A stretch of 64,000 nucleotides of DNA, from the NCBI RefSeq assembly GCF_001278035.1, contig NZ_CP009452.1, forward strand, positions 1,955,501 through 2,019,500, given 5' to 3'. Of the stretch, positions 37,986 through 47,289 are shown piece after piece. Positions within the stretch are counted from its first letter, which is position 1, and each line of letters opens with the position of its first letter. The stretch is from Sphingopyxis sp. 113P3 (GTDB lineage: Bacteria > Pseudomonadota > Alphaproteobacteria > Sphingomonadales > Sphingomonadaceae). The translations under genes and the position numbers were made by a program. Below the pieces are notes generated by a model. It had not been told where the DNA came from, made no database searches, and saw nothing but the letters and a program-made list of their open reading frames with translations.

Positions 37986-39358
37986 TCGCGCCCATCGTTC
38001 GCGGCCGGATCGACCGGGCGGGTGCGCTCATCAGCGCCGACGCACCGCTGCTGCGTCTTCAGCAGCGGGCGGGAGCCGGGCTTGAGAAGCCGCTTGCGCT
38101 TCCCCATCTGGCGCGGCTCGCCGCGCTCGCCCAGCGGCTGCAGCGCGAGATCAGCCGTCCGCTCCATGCCGCCGATGATCACAGCGACGTCTTCGCGCTC
38201 GTTCGCATCATTCCTGATGCCGAGGGCGCAAGCCTCGAGATCAGCGATTGGCGCACGCGCCCGGTCACCCAGCCGCAGGCGCCGGTCGAGAGCGAGCTGC
38301 CGGTCGCAGCCGATGGCTGGAGCTGGGAATGCGATGCGCGCCTCCGGCTCATTGCGCTGCGTCCCGGTCCTGAGGCCGCGCCGGTTCCGGAGGATTGGGA
38401 AGGCCGGTCCTTGTCGGAACTCTTCGAGCTGCAACCCGATGGTGACGGGCATTTCGCCGTCCTCCGCGCGCTCGCGCGGCAGACGTCGTTCAAGGGCCAG
38501 TCGGCGCAGGTGGAGGCGGCGGGAGAGCGGACCCCTACCATTCTCTCGGGCGATCCGACCTTCGATGCAGCAGGGGGATTCACCGGCTTTCGCGGGGCCG
38601 CCGTTCCAGGCGCCGTGCCGGGCGAAGCGGCTCCGGTGCGCTCGCCCGCAGACCCGGTATTCGGGTCGCTCCCACTTTCGGACCCGCAGTTCGGGCGGCG
38701 GATCGATGGCGCGCTGCGCGGGCCGCTCAGCCGGATCATCGCGACCGCCGAGACGATTTCGGGACAATTCGACGGCCCGATCCGCGCCGATTATGCGCGT
38801 TACGCCGGCGATATCGCGCATGCAGGGCGCCATCTTCTCGGCCTCGTCGACGACCTTGCCGACCTCCAGAATATCGAGCGCCCGGGTTTCAAGGCGGCGC
38901 GTGACGAGATCGACCTTGGCGATCTGGCCCGCCGGGCCGTCGGGCTGCTCGGGATGAAGGCGGAGGAAAAGGGTATCCGTATCGACGCGCCGCGCACCGA
39001 CGATCAGGCGCCCGCATATGGTGAATTCCGCCGCGTCCTCCAGGTGCTGCTCAACCTCCTTGGCAATGCGATCCGCTATTCGCCCGAGAATTCGCTGATC
39101 TGGATCCGCGTCGACCGCGAGGGCGACCGGGCGACGGTGACGGTTGCCGACCAGGGGCAGGGAATTTCGGCCGAGCAGCAAGCGGTGGTGTTCGAGAAGT
39201 TCGAACGCCTCGGCCGCACCGACAGCGGCGGGTCGGGGCTCGGCCTCTACATCGCCCGGCGGCTCGCCCGCGCGATGGACGGCGATCTCACCGTCGACAG
39301 TGCCCCGGGGCAGGGCGCGCGCTTCACGCTCAGTCTCCCCGCGCGCGAAGGGGCATAA
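37982..39358 (+). CDS. Histidine-kinase-like protein lacking the phosphoacceptor His
   Basis: A 458-residue soluble protein. A PAS-like domain lies at about 110-210 (WSWECDARLRLIAL to GGFTGFRGAA). A dimerisation helix pair (about 235-300) follows, in which the canonical H-E-L-R-T-P-L reads G243-A-L-R-G-P-L, so the phosphoacceptor His is glycine (codon GGC at 38708). The ATPase domain is intact, with N-box NLLGNAIRYSPEN, G1 DQGQG and G2 GSGLGLYIA. It should bind ATP but not autophosphorylate on the usual residue. It may act as a phosphatase, an allosteric pseudokinase or a kinase in trans. The upstream helical protein is translationally coupled. Confidence 0.85.
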   Translation: MIAPIVRGRIDRAGALISADAPLLRLQQRAGAGLEKPLALPHLARLAALAQRLQREISRPLHAADDHSDVFALVRIIPDAEGASLEISDWRTRPVTQPQAPVESELPVAADGWSWECDARLRLIALRPGPEAAPVPEDWEGRSLSELFELQPDGDGHFAVLRALARQTSFKGQSAQVEAAGERTPTILSGDPTFDAAGGFTGFRGAAVPGAVPGEAAPVRSPADPVFGSLPLSDPQFGRRIDGALRGPLSRIIATAETISGQFDGPIRADYARYAGDIAHAGRHLLGLVDDLADLQNIERPGFKAARDEIDLGDLARRAVGLLGMKAEEKGIRIDAPRTDDQAPAYGEFRRVLQVLLNLLGNAIRYSPENSLIWIRVDREGDRATVTVADQGQGISAEQQAVVFEKFERLGRTDSGGSGLGLYIARRLARAMDGDLTVDSAPGQGARFTLSLPAREGA

Positions 39359-39413
39359 GGCTCATCCTCCAGGCGCGAATGGGCTGCTCCTGAACGGCTC
39401 ATCCCGAAAAGAA

Positions 39414-39437
39414 AGGGCCGCGCCTCGGCGCAGCCCT
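39414..39437 (-). terminator. gltA terminator
   Basis: An 11-bp stem with one mismatch (39414-39424 and 39427-39437) lies about 30 bases after the gltA stop. On the minus strand it is followed by TTCTTTTC. It also faces the end of the convergent kinase-like gene. Confidence 0.65.
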
Positions 39438-39468
39438 ACTCTCTTTCGCATTTGCGGGGGCTTCGCGC

Positions 39469-40755
39469 TCAGCGCTTCTCCACCGGTACATAGCTGCGCT
39501 GCGCCGGGCCCGTGTAAAGCTGGCGCGGGCGGCCGATCTTCTGCGCCGGGTCGGAAATCATCTCGTTCCACTGCGCGACCCAGCCGACGGTGCGGGCGAG
39601 CGCGAAGAGGACGGTGAACATCGTCGTCGGGAAGCCGATCGCCGACAAGATGACGCCCGAATAGAAGTCGACGTTCGGGAACAGCTTCTTCTCGATGAAA
39701 TAATCATCATTGAGGGCCATTTCCTCAAGCTGCAGGGCCACGTCGAACATGGGATCATTGACCTTGAGCGCGGCGAACACCTCGCGCACCGTCTTCTGCA
39801 TCACGGTCGCGCGCGGGTCGTAATTCTTGTAGACGCGGTGGCCGAAGCCCATCAGGCGGAAGGGATCGTCCTTGTCCTTCGCCCGCGCGATATATTCGGG
39901 GATGCGCTCGGGCCGCCCGATCTCGCGCAGCATGTTGAGCGCGGCTTCATTGGCGCCGCCGTGCGCCGGACCCCACAGGCAGGCGATGCCCGCCGCGATG
40001 CAGGCAAAGGGATTGGCGCCCGAGGAACCGGCAAGGCGGACCGTCGACGTCGACGCATTCTGCTCATGGTCGGCGTGGAGGATGAAGATGCGGTCGAGGG
40101 CGCGCACGACGGCGGGGTCGACCTGATATTCCTCGGCGGGGACGCCGAAGGTCATGCGCAGGAAATTATGCGTATAGCCAAGGTCGTTGCGCGGATAGAC
40201 GAACGGCTGGCCGACCGAATATTTATACGCCATCGCCGCAATCGTGGGCATTTTCGCGATGAGTCGGTGGCTGGCGATCATGCGCTGGTGCGGATCGTTG
40301 ATATCGGTCGAGTCGTGATAGAAGGCGCTCAGCGCACCGACAACGCCGCAGAGGATCGCCATCGGGTGCGCGTCGCGGCGGAAGCCGCGGTAGAAGGTCG
40401 CGAGCTGCTCGTGGACCATCGTGTGGCGGGTGATGGTGTTGTCGAACCGGGTCAGCTCGTCCGCGCTCGGCAGTTCGCCGTTGAGCAGCAGATAGGCGAC
40501 TTCCATGAAGCTTGAATGCTCGGCGAGTTCGCCAATCGGGTAGCCGCGGTGGAGCAGCACGCCCTCGTCGCCGTCGATGTAGGTCAGCTTCGACTCGCAA
40601 CTCGCGGTCGAGGTGAAGCCGGGATCATAGGTGAAGGCGCCGGTCTGACCATAGAATTTGCGGATGTCGACAACATCGGGGCCTACGGTTCCCGACAAAA
40701 TCGGGCTCTCGATGCTCGTGTCACCCAGGGTGATTTTGGCGGTCGGTTCGGTCAT
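39469..40755 (-). CDS. gltA: Citrate synthase (type II)
   Basis: A 428-residue TCA-cycle enzyme condensing acetyl-CoA and oxaloacetate. Signature blocks are [32 protein letters not shown] with a catalytic His, and [14 protein letters not shown] with the second catalytic His, followed by the catalytic Asp near VDFYSG. The length and N-terminal extension match the hexameric NADH-sensitive type of Gram-negative bacteria. ATG at 40755 follows GGGGAAGAAAC. It lies 37 bases after gltX. Confidence 0.96.
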   Translation of the reverse strand: MTEPTAKITLGDTSIESPILSGTVGPDVVDIRKFYGQTGAFTYDPGFTSTASCESKLTYIDGDEGVLLHRGYPIGELAEHSSFMEVAYLLLNGELPSADELTRFDNTITRHTMVHEQLATFYRGFRRDAHPMAILCGVVGALSAFYHDSTDINDPHQRMIASHRLIAKMPTIAAMAYKYSVGQPFVYPRNDLGYTHNFLRMTFGVPAEEYQVDPAVVRALDRIFILHADHEQNASTSTVRLAGSSGANPFACIAAGIACLWGPAHGGANEAALNMLREIGRPERIPEYIARAKDKDDPFRLMGFGHRVYKNYDPRATVMQKTVREVFAALKVNDPMFDVALQLEEMALNDDYFIEKKLFPNVDFYSGVILSAIGFPTTMFTVLFALARTVGWVAQWNEMISDPAQKIGRPRQLYTGPAQRSYVPVEKR

Positions 40756-40792
40756 GTTTCTTCCCCTGTGTGGAGGGCCAAAGGCAATGTGG

Positions 40793-42247
40793 CTACGCCC
40801 CTGCCGGAAAATTGTGCGCTGCGTCAAGTCGCGCCAGACTGGCGTCGCGGCCGAGCAGCAGCAACACGTCGAAAATTCCCGGCGACACGGCGCGGCCGGT
40901 CAGCGCGGCGCGCAGCGGCTGGGCAAGCTTGCCGAGCCCCAGCTCTGCAGTTTCGGCGGTCTCGCGAACCGCCGCTTCGATGCTCTCGCTGGTCCAGTCG
41001 GTGAGACCCCTGAGCCGCTCGGTCACATCCAAAAGGAGGCCCTCGGGCGCATCGCGCAGCAGCTGGGCGGCCTTCTCGTCCATCTCCAGTTGATCAGGCA
41101 GAAAGAGGAAGACGGCGCCCTCGGCGATTTCGCCGAGCGTCTTCGCGCGCGGCTTGAGCGCGCCCATCGCGCGGGTGAGGAGCGCGCGGTCCGCATCGTC
41201 AAGCGGCCGTCCGACCAGCGCTTCGACGCGCGGCGCAACGAGGCCGGCGAGCCGCGAATCGTCCGCTTCGCGAATATAATGCCCGTTCAGATTCTCGAGC
41301 TTCTTGAAGTCGAAGCGCGAGGGCGAACGGCCGACATTGGCGAGGTCGAACCATTCGATCGCCTGCTCGCGGCTGATGATCTCGTGATCACCATGCCCCC
41401 ATCCGAGCCGCAACAGGTAATTGTTCACGGCCTCGGGAAGATAGCCCATCTCGTCCCGGTAGGCATCGACGCCGAGCGCGCCGTGGCGCTTCGACAGCTT
41501 CGCACCATCGGCGCCGTGGATCAGCGGGACATGCGCGTAGACGGGCTCGCGCCAGTTCATCGCGCGGATGAGCGCCGATTGGCGGAACGCATTATTGAGA
41601 TGATCATCGCCCCGAATGATGTGCGTCACCCCCATGTCATTGTCGTCGACGACGACGCTCAGCATATAGGTCGGCGTTCCGTCCGAACGGAGCAGGATGA
41701 AGTCGTCGAGCTCGGCATTCTGCACCGTCACCTCGCCCTGGACGCGGTCGTGGATGGTCGCCGAGCCCTCCTGGGGAGCGCGCAGGCGGATGACGTGCGG
41801 CGCTTGAGGGTCGCCGTCATCCCGATCCCGCCACGGACTGCGCACCCGGAAGGGTACGCGCCTTTCCTGCGCCTCGGCGCGCATGGCGGCAAGCTCGTCC
41901 TGCGTCAGGTAGCAGCGATAGGCCTCACCCCGCGCCAGCAGGTCGTGCGCGACCTCGGCGTGCCGGCCCGCGCGCGCAAATTGATAGACCGCCTCGCCAT
42001 CCCAATCGAGATCGAGCCACTTCATGCCGTCGAGAATCGCGTCGATCGCGGCCTCGGTCGAACGCACCCGGTCGGTGTCTTCGATCCGCAACAGGAATTT
42101 GCCGCCGTGGTGGCGCGCAAACAGCCAGTTGAAAAGCGCGGTACGCGCGCCGCCGATGTGCAGGAAGCCGGTGGGCGAGGGGGCGAAGCGGGTCACCACG
42201 GCACTGCCGGTCGCTTCGGTCAAATCAGTCTGGTCTGGGGTTGCCAC
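40793..42247 (-). CDS. gltX: Glutamyl-tRNA synthetase
   Basis: A 484-residue class I synthetase. The HIGH-type motif is in [22 protein letters not shown] and the KMSKS-type motif in [10 protein letters not shown], with a C-terminal anticodon-binding region. GTG at 42247 is preferred because family members begin about 15-20 residues before [11 protein letters not shown]. An adjacent GTG at 42250 and an in-frame ATG further up remain possible. It is followed closely by gltA and is divergent from a short remnant at 42315. Confidence 0.95.
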   Translation of the reverse strand: MATPDQTDLTEATGSAVVTRFAPSPTGFLHIGGARTALFNWLFARHHGGKFLLRIEDTDRVRSTEAAIDAILDGMKWLDLDWDGEAVYQFARAGRHAEVAHDLLARGEAYRCYLTQDELAAMRAEAQERRVPFRVRSPWRDRDDGDPQAPHVIRLRAPQEGSATIHDRVQGEVTVQNAELDDFILLRSDGTPTYMLSVVVDDNDMGVTHIIRGDDHLNNAFRQSALIRAMNWREPVYAHVPLIHGADGAKLSKRHGALGVDAYRDEMGYLPEAVNNYLLRLGWGHGDHEIISREQAIEWFDLANVGRSPSRFDFKKLENLNGHYIREADDSRLAGLVAPRVEALVGRPLDDADRALLTRAMGALKPRAKTLGEIAEGAVFLFLPDQLEMDEKAAQLLRDAPEGLLLDVTERLRGLTDWTSESIEAAVRETAETAELGLGKLAQPLRAALTGRAVSPGIFDVLLLLGRDASLARLDAAHNFPAGA

Positions 42248-42314
42248 CACGAAGTCTTTCACTCGTTTTTGCCGTCGCCGGCGGGGGCCGGGACGGATCG
42301 GGGGTGCCCCTAGC

Positions 42315-42446
42315 ATGGCGACATGGCCGCTTCAAACGCCCATTCGCGTCAGCGCCGCCCCGTCGGTGCGGCGGGCCAAATTCCCATGGGACGCCCGCGC
42401 TACGCCGCGCACATTGGCGGCGGCGGAGGCTCGAGGTCAGTGGTAG
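42315..42446 (+). pseudogene. Possible N-terminal remnant of comEC
   Basis: A short 43-codon frame starting at ATG 42315, divergent from gltX, ends at a TAG inside the 3' end of the convergent lexA gene. The peptide ([16 protein letters not shown] to [10 protein letters not shown]) looks like the cytoplasmic lead-in of the sphingomonad ComEC/Rec2 protein, a gene I recall lying between gltX and lexA in related genomes. The membrane and hydrolase parts are absent, as if deleted to the lexA end. It could be chance reading of intergenic DNA. Confidence 0.3.
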
Positions 42447-43114
42447 CGGCGAAGCAACCCGGAAAGTCGCCCTTGAACCATGACGCGCTCGGCCTCGTAG
42501 CGCTGCGGCTCGTAAGCGCTGTTCGCCGGGTCGAGGCGGATCATGCGGCCCTCGCGGCGGAAATATTTGAGCGTCGCGTCCTGCCCGTCGACCAGCGCGA
42601 CGACAATGTCGCCTTCGCGGGCGGTGCTGGCTTTCTGGATCAGCGCATAATCGCCGTCGAGAATACCCGCCTCGATCATGGAGTCGCCCGAAACTTCAAG
42701 CGCATAATGCTCGCCCGAACCCAGGAGCGCGGCCGGAACCGAAAGCTGGTTGTGATCTTCGAAGGCCTCGATCGGCACGCCCGCGGCGATACGGCCGTGA
42801 AGCGGAACCTCGATGATGTCGTTCGCAGCGATCGGCCGCGCCGCTGCAGGCTTGCGCAGCGGCAGCACATTATGGTCGCTCGGCGCCTTCGCCCTTGCAG
42901 CTTCGGGAAGCTTCAAGACCTCCAGCGCGCGCGCACGGTTCGGGAGGCGACGCAGGAATCCTCTTTCTTCAAGAGCGCTTATCAAGCGATGTATGCCCGA
43001 TTTCGACTTGAGGCCCAGTGCCTCCTTCATCTCTTCGAACGAGGGCGAAATGCCGCTGGCGTCGAGCCTTTGCTGGATGAAGTGGAGCAGTTCGTGCTGC
43101 TTAGCGGTCAACAT
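42437..43114 (-). CDS. lexA: LexA repressor
   Basis: A 225-residue SOS repressor. The N-terminal winged helix-turn-helix ([38 protein letters not shown]) is followed by the peptidase domain with the self-cleavage site A111-G112, nucleophile S145 (SGDSMIEAG) and general base K183 (TLKYF). ATG at 43114 is chosen: codons above it in the same frame cross the gene's own LexA box. The gene lies downstream of moeA but has its own operator, so it can be induced separately. Confidence 0.96.
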   Translation of the reverse strand: MLTAKQHELLHFIQQRLDASGISPSFEEMKEALGLKSKSGIHRLISALEERGFLRRLPNRARALEVLKLPEAARAKAPSDHNVLPLRKPAAARPIAANDIIEVPLHGRIAAGVPIEAFEDHNQLSVPAALLGSGEHYALEVSGDSMIEAGILDGDYALIQKASTAREGDIVVALVDGQDATLKYFRREGRMIRLDPANSAYEPQRYEAERVMVQGRLSGLLRRYH

Positions 43115-43151
43115 CACTCGATCTCCATAAGTGGCTCGCCGGACATAAGGA

Positions 43152-43166
43152 GAACGATAGTGGAAC
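43152..43166. promoter_or_regulatory. LexA box of lexA
   Basis: GAAC-N7-GAAC at 43152-43166 (GTTCCACTATCGTTC on the coding strand) exactly matches the alphaproteobacterial SOS box, 38 bases before the lexA start. A third GAAC at 43173-43176 is spaced by six bases and could extend the site. This implies classic autoregulation. Confidence 0.88.
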
Positions 43167-43179
43167 AGAGCGGAACTTG

Positions 43180-44370
43180 TCAAGCAATCGCGATATAGTC
43201 AGCGCTTTCGAGCGGCGCGCGCGCGGGCGCGCGCGGCTCGCGGATCACGAGCGCATTGGCGGCGGCGAGCGGAACGGTCTGGCCGCTGTCCTGCGAGGCA
43301 AAGGGGGTGAGGCCGTCTGCATCGAGACGGGCGCGCAAATAGTCTCGCCGCTCGCCACCCGCCGCGAGCGGCGCTGCGAGCGGCGCCTGGCGGACGAGCG
43401 GGAGCGGCGCGCGCGCGCCCGCGAGATGGCGGACGAGAGGGAGGAGGAACAGCGTTGCGGTGACGAACGCGGAAGCGGGATTGCCCGGCAGGCCGAGCAG
43501 AGCGGCCGTGCCGATCGTCCCGGCGACGAGCGGCTTGCCAGGTCGCATCGCGACCTTCCAGAAATCGACCGACCCTCCCGCGCCGGCGAGCGCGCCTTGG
43601 ATATGGTCATGATCGCCCACCGAGGCCCCCCCGATCGTGACGATGACGTCATGATGTCGCGCAAGATCGCGCAGGACATTCGCGATCAGCGTGCGATCGT
43701 CGGGTGCATGAAGGGGCAGGCCCACCTCGGCCGCCTCTTCCTTAAGCATCGCGGCGAGCATCGCACCATTGCTGTCGGGTATCTGGCCCACGCCAAGCGG
43801 ATGACCCGGCGGGACGAGTTCGTCGCCGGTGGTCAGAATTGCAACGCGGGGGCGGCGGCCTACCGCTGCCGCAGGCGCGCCTGCCATGATCGCGGCCGCG
43901 ATCGCGCCGGGCGTAAGCCGCGCCCCAGCGGCAAGCAGGCACGTCCCCGCGGCAAAGTCGCCAGCGCGCGCGCGCACATGTTTTCCGCGCGCCGCCGGGC
44001 CTTCGCCGGTCAGCACCAGGGCCGCGCCTGCTTCCGCGACATCCTCTTGTACCACCACCGTATCGGCGCCGGGGGGAAGCATTGCACCGGTAAAGATACG
44101 CATTGCCTCGCGCGCACCGATCGCGCGCGACGGCATCGCGCCCGCAGCCACCTCGCCCGTGATCGACCATGGCCCTGGAAGATCCTCGAAGCGTATTGCA
44201 TAGCCGTCCATCGCCGATAGCGCGGCGGCGGGTTGATCGCGCAGCGCTGTGACATCTTTTGAAAGAAAACGGCCAACCGCATCGGTAAAGGGGATATTCT
44301 CGGGTGCAAGCGGTGCGGCGAGCGCCAAGATGCGTGCCTGCGCTTCCTCGACGCTCAAGAGCAGCTTCAT
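43180..44370 (-). CDS. moeA: Molybdopterin molybdenumtransferase
   Basis: A 396-residue enzyme that inserts molybdate into adenylylated molybdopterin. Blocks seen are AMDGYAIR, the [18 protein letters not shown] segment, [17 protein letters not shown] and [13 protein letters not shown], the GGASVGDHD motif, MRPGKPL and [10 protein letters not shown]. The start at 44370 overlaps the moaC stop (ATGA). The C-terminal domain is complete. It and moaC serve the same cofactor pathway as moaD-moaE at 27 kb. Confidence 0.95.
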   Translation of the reverse strand: MKLLLSVEEAQARILALAAPLAPENIPFTDAVGRFLSKDVTALRDQPAAALSAMDGYAIRFEDLPGPWSITGEVAAGAMPSRAIGAREAMRIFTGAMLPPGADTVVVQEDVAEAGAALVLTGEGPAARGKHVRARAGDFAAGTCLLAAGARLTPGAIAAAIMAGAPAAAVGRRPRVAILTTGDELVPPGHPLGVGQIPDSNGAMLAAMLKEEAAEVGLPLHAPDDRTLIANVLRDLARHHDVIVTIGGASVGDHDHIQGALAGAGGSVDFWKVAMRPGKPLVAGTIGTAALLGLPGNPASAFVTATLFLLPLVRHLAGARAPLPLVRQAPLAAPLAAGGERRDYLRARLDADGLTPFASQDSGQTVPLAAANALVIREPRAPARAPLESADYIAIA

Positions 44371-44840
44371 TCGGCGCGCCAGTCGCCTGAGCGGCCGCCG
44401 CTCTTCTCCAAGAGACGGATGCCCTCCAGCACCATGGCCCGGTCGAGGGCCTTTGCCATATCGTAAAGCGTGAGAAGCGCGACCGAGGCGGCGGTCAGGG
44501 CCTCCATCTCCACCCCCGTGGGACCGGTTGTCGCGGCACTCGCGCGAACCAGGATGCCGCCGTCTTCCCAGGCAAAGTCCACCGTCACCTTGGTAAGCGC
44601 GAGCGGGTGACACAGGGGAATAAGATCCGCGGTGCGCTTTGCCGCCATGATCCCGGCGATCCGTGCGGCGGAAAGCACGTCCCCTTTGGGCATGTTCCCG
44701 GCGCGAATCGCCGCAAGCGCCGCCGCCGCCATGCGGATCCGCCCTTCCGCAATCGCAAGCCGCTCAGTCGCCGGCTTGGCGCCAACGTCCACCATATGCG
44801 CTGCGCCCGTTTCGTCGAGGTGAGTCGGTTTGTCTTTCAT
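44367..44840 (-). CDS. moaC: Cyclic pyranopterin monophosphate synthase
   Basis: A 157-residue enzyme making cyclic pyranopterin monophosphate from the MoaA product. It has [17 protein letters not shown] at the N-terminus, [14 protein letters not shown] with the conserved Lys and His, [21 protein letters not shown] and the active-site Lys region near [11 protein letters not shown] at 44840 is the family start. It lies 75 bases after trpC and overlaps moeA. MoaA is not in this window. Confidence 0.95.
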   Translation of the reverse strand: MKDKPTHLDETGAAHMVDVGAKPATERLAIAEGRIRMAAAALAAIRAGNMPKGDVLSAARIAGIMAAKRTADLIPLCHPLALTKVTVDFAWEDGGILVRASAATTGPTGVEMEALTAASVALLTLYDMAKALDRAMVLEGIRLLEKSGGRSGDWRAE

Positions 44841-44915
44841 CGCGGTAAGCGAAGCAACGCAGGGCAGAAAAGGCAAGGGGGGGAGCGGTGAGGGGCAGGG
44901 GGCAAGGCCCGAGCC

Positions 44916-45701
44916 TCATCCCTCAAGCAATGCCTTGGTCGCGGCGGTGACGTCGCTCTGGCGCATCAGACTTTCTCCCACGAGGAAGGCATGGACGCCG
45001 TTTGCCGCGAGCCGCGCGCAATCGGCGTGCGTTGCAATGCCGCTCTCGCCGACGAGGAGAGTCCCTGCCGGTACCAGCTTTGCGAGGCGCTCGGTGACGG
45101 CAAGGTCGGTCTCGAAGGTGCGTAGGTCACGGTTGTTGACCCCGATCAGGCGCGATTCGAGCCGGGTAAGTGCGCGCTCGAGTTCGGCCTCGTCGTGAAC
45201 CTCGACGAGAACGTCCATGCCGCGTTCGCGGGCGGCCGCCTCGATCTCGCGCATCGCGCCGTCGTCGAGCGCGGCGACGATGATCAAGATCGCGTCGGCG
45301 CCGATCGAGCGCGCTTCGGCGACCTGCCAGGGGTCGATCATGAAATCCTTGCGCAGCACCGGGAGGCTGCACGCCGTGCGCGCGGCGATCAGATACTCCT
45401 CATGCCCTTGAAAATAGGGCGCATCGGTCAGAACCGAAAGACACGCCGCGCCGCCTGCTTCATAGGAGCGTGCATGCTCGGCAGGGTTGAAATCTTCGCG
45501 GATCAACCCTTTGGACGGCGAAGCCTTCTTGATCTCTGCAATGAGACCGAGGCCGCCCGCGGCGATTCTTGCCTCGAGCGCTGCGGCAAAACCGCGCACA
45601 GCGCCGCCGTCGACGGCGTCGAGCGCGGCGATGGACCGCGACTTGCGCCGCTCGGCGACTTCGACCGCTTTGGTCGCGAGAATTTCGGTCAGTCTGTTCA
45701 T
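44916..45701 (-). CDS. trpC: Indole-3-glycerol phosphate synthase
   Basis: A 261-residue TIM-barrel enzyme of tryptophan synthesis that closes the indole ring. Family blocks are [21 protein letters not shown] with the catalytic Lys, [30 protein letters not shown] with the second Lys/Asp, [14 protein letters not shown] and LVGESGI. It is monofunctional, without a fused TrpF. It overlaps trpD by four bases. Confidence 0.96.
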   Translation of the reverse strand: MNRLTEILATKAVEVAERRKSRSIAALDAVDGGAVRGFAAALEARIAAGGLGLIAEIKKASPSKGLIREDFNPAEHARSYEAGGAACLSVLTDAPYFQGHEEYLIAARTACSLPVLRKDFMIDPWQVAEARSIGADAILIIVAALDDGAMREIEAAARERGMDVLVEVHDEAELERALTRLESRLIGVNNRDLRTFETDLAVTERLAKLVPAGTLLVGESGIATHADCARLAANGVHAFLVGESLMRQSDVTAATKALLEG

Positions 45702-46696
45702 TTATAGGCGATCCAGCAGTTGAGCAGCGCGTTGGCGAGCCCTTTGTCGATCGCCTCGGCGGCTTCCTCGACCCCGTCCACAAGGGTTTCCGCGTGGCCT
45801 GCGACGACGAGGGCTTCGGCTGCATTGTAAAGGACCGCGTCGCGGTAGGCGCTGTGCTCGCCCATCAAAAGCGCGCGGAGCGCCTTCGCATTATAAGCTG
45901 CATCGCCGCCGCGAATGGCCGAAATGGGGTGCGTTGGCAGGCCCGCATCGGCGGACGTGCTGCGCTGCATCCGCACCCCTTCTGCGGTGATGACCGCGAC
46001 TTCATTGCCGCCCGCCAGCGACAGTTCGTCGAGCCCTTCGTCGCCCGAGATCACGCGCGAATGATCGGTGCCAAGCTGGTGGATCGCCTCGGCATAGACG
46101 GGCACATAGGCAGGGCGCGCAATGCCGATGAGCTGACGCCGGACGCGGGCCGGATTGGCGAGCGGCCCCATGAGGTTGAAAATGGTGCGGCGGCCGAGCG
46201 CCTTGCGGATCGGCATGATGCGCTTCATCGCCGGGTGATGGTGCGCAGCGAAGAGGAAGCAGATGCCCAGATCGGCAAGCTGCGCCGCCGCTGTCTCGCT
46301 CGCGCGCGTGAGGTCGAGGCCGAGCGCTTCCAACGTATCGGCGGCGCCCGCCTTCGAAGACGCGGCCCGGTTGCCGTGCTTGGCGACGGGGACCTCGCAC
46401 GCCGCCACCACGATCGACACGGCTGTCGAGACGTTGAGCGTATGATGACCGTCGCCGCCGGTGCCGCAAACGTCGATCGCGCCTTCGGGGGCATCGACCG
46501 GGATCATCCGCTCGCGCATCGCCTGCGCGGCCGCGGCGATCTCGACCATCGTTTCGCCGCGGTCCGAGAGGGCCGCAAGGAAGGCGGCCACCTCTTCATC
46601 CTCGCCGCCTCCGTCGAGCATCGTCTCGAAAGCATGCGCTGCCTCGTCGGGACCGAGAAGCGCGCCGGGGTCGGGGAAGGGGCCGAAGCGGCTCAT
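45698..46696 (-). CDS. trpD: Anthranilate phosphoribosyltransferase
   Basis: A 332-residue enzyme that joins anthranilate to PRPP. It has the PRPP-binding motif [40 protein letters not shown] and the [30 protein letters not shown] block. It is separate from TrpG, unlike the enterobacterial fusion. It overlaps both trpG and trpC by four bases, indicating coupled translation. Confidence 0.96.
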   Translation of the reverse strand: MSRFGPFPDPGALLGPDEAAHAFETMLDGGGEDEEVAAFLAALSDRGETMVEIAAAAQAMRERMIPVDAPEGAIDVCGTGGDGHHTLNVSTAVSIVVAACEVPVAKHGNRAASSKAGAADTLEALGLDLTRASETAAAQLADLGICFLFAAHHHPAMKRIMPIRKALGRRTIFNLMGPLANPARVRRQLIGIARPAYVPVYAEAIHQLGTDHSRVISGDEGLDELSLAGGNEVAVITAEGVRMQRSTSADAGLPTHPISAIRGGDAAYNAKALRALLMGEHSAYRDAVLYNAAEALVVAGHAETLVDGVEEAAEAIDKGLANALLNCWIAYK

Positions 46697-47283
46697 GCCG
46701 CCCGCCGCTCGGCGACCGGCAATCCGGCGATCCGGAGGAAATTGGCGAGCATTGCGTGGCCGTGTTCGGTTGCGATGCTTTCCGGGTGGAACTGGACGCC
46801 GTGGATCGGCAGCTCGACATGGCGAAAGCCCATGACCGCGCCGTCGTCGCTGGTTGCGTTGATGGCGAGAACGGGCGGAATCTCGACGACTTCAAGACTG
46901 TGATAGCGCGTCGCGGTGAGCGGCGAGGGAAGATTGGCGAAAAGCCCGGTCCCGTCGTGGCAGACGGGCGAGGTCTTGCCGTGCATCAAATGGCCGCGCT
47001 GGACGATGCCTCCGAAATGCTGGCCGATCGCCTGATGTCCGAGGCAAACGCCGAGCAGCGGCGTCTTTGCCTCGGCGCAGGCTGCGACAAGCTCGAGACT
47101 GATTCCGGCCTCGTTGGGCGTGCACGGGCCTGGCGAGATGAGAATCGCGTCCGCACCGCTCGCCATGGCTTCGGCAGCGCTCAGCGCGTCATTGCGCTCG
47201 ACCCGAACTTCAGCGCCGAGCTCGACCAGATAGTGGACGAGGTTGAACGTGAAGCTGTCGTAATTGTCGATGACGAGGATCAT
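46693..47283 (-). CDS. trpG: Anthranilate synthase component II (glutamine amidotransferase)
   Basis: A 196-residue class I glutamine amidotransferase that feeds ammonia to TrpE. The nucleophilic Cys is in [13 protein letters not shown] and the His-Glu dyad in [10 protein letters not shown]. The N-terminus [19 protein letters not shown] is typical of TrpG/PabA. Placement between trpE and trpD supports TrpG over PabA, although in many bacteria one protein serves both pathways. Confidence 0.95.
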   Translation of the reverse strand: MILVIDNYDSFTFNLVHYLVELGAEVRVERNDALSAAEAMASGADAILISPGPCTPNEAGISLELVAACAEAKTPLLGVCLGHQAIGQHFGGIVQRGHLMHGKTSPVCHDGTGLFANLPSPLTATRYHSLEVVEIPPVLAINATSDDGAVMGFRHVELPIHGVQFHPESIATEHGHAMLANFLRIAGLPVAERRAA

Positions 47284-47289
47284 GATGCC

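Noticed and set aside
43115-43183. A 23-residue N-terminal extension of LexA
   Set aside because: These codons contain the LexA box, and the family starts at [10 protein letters not shown], so the extension is promoter DNA.
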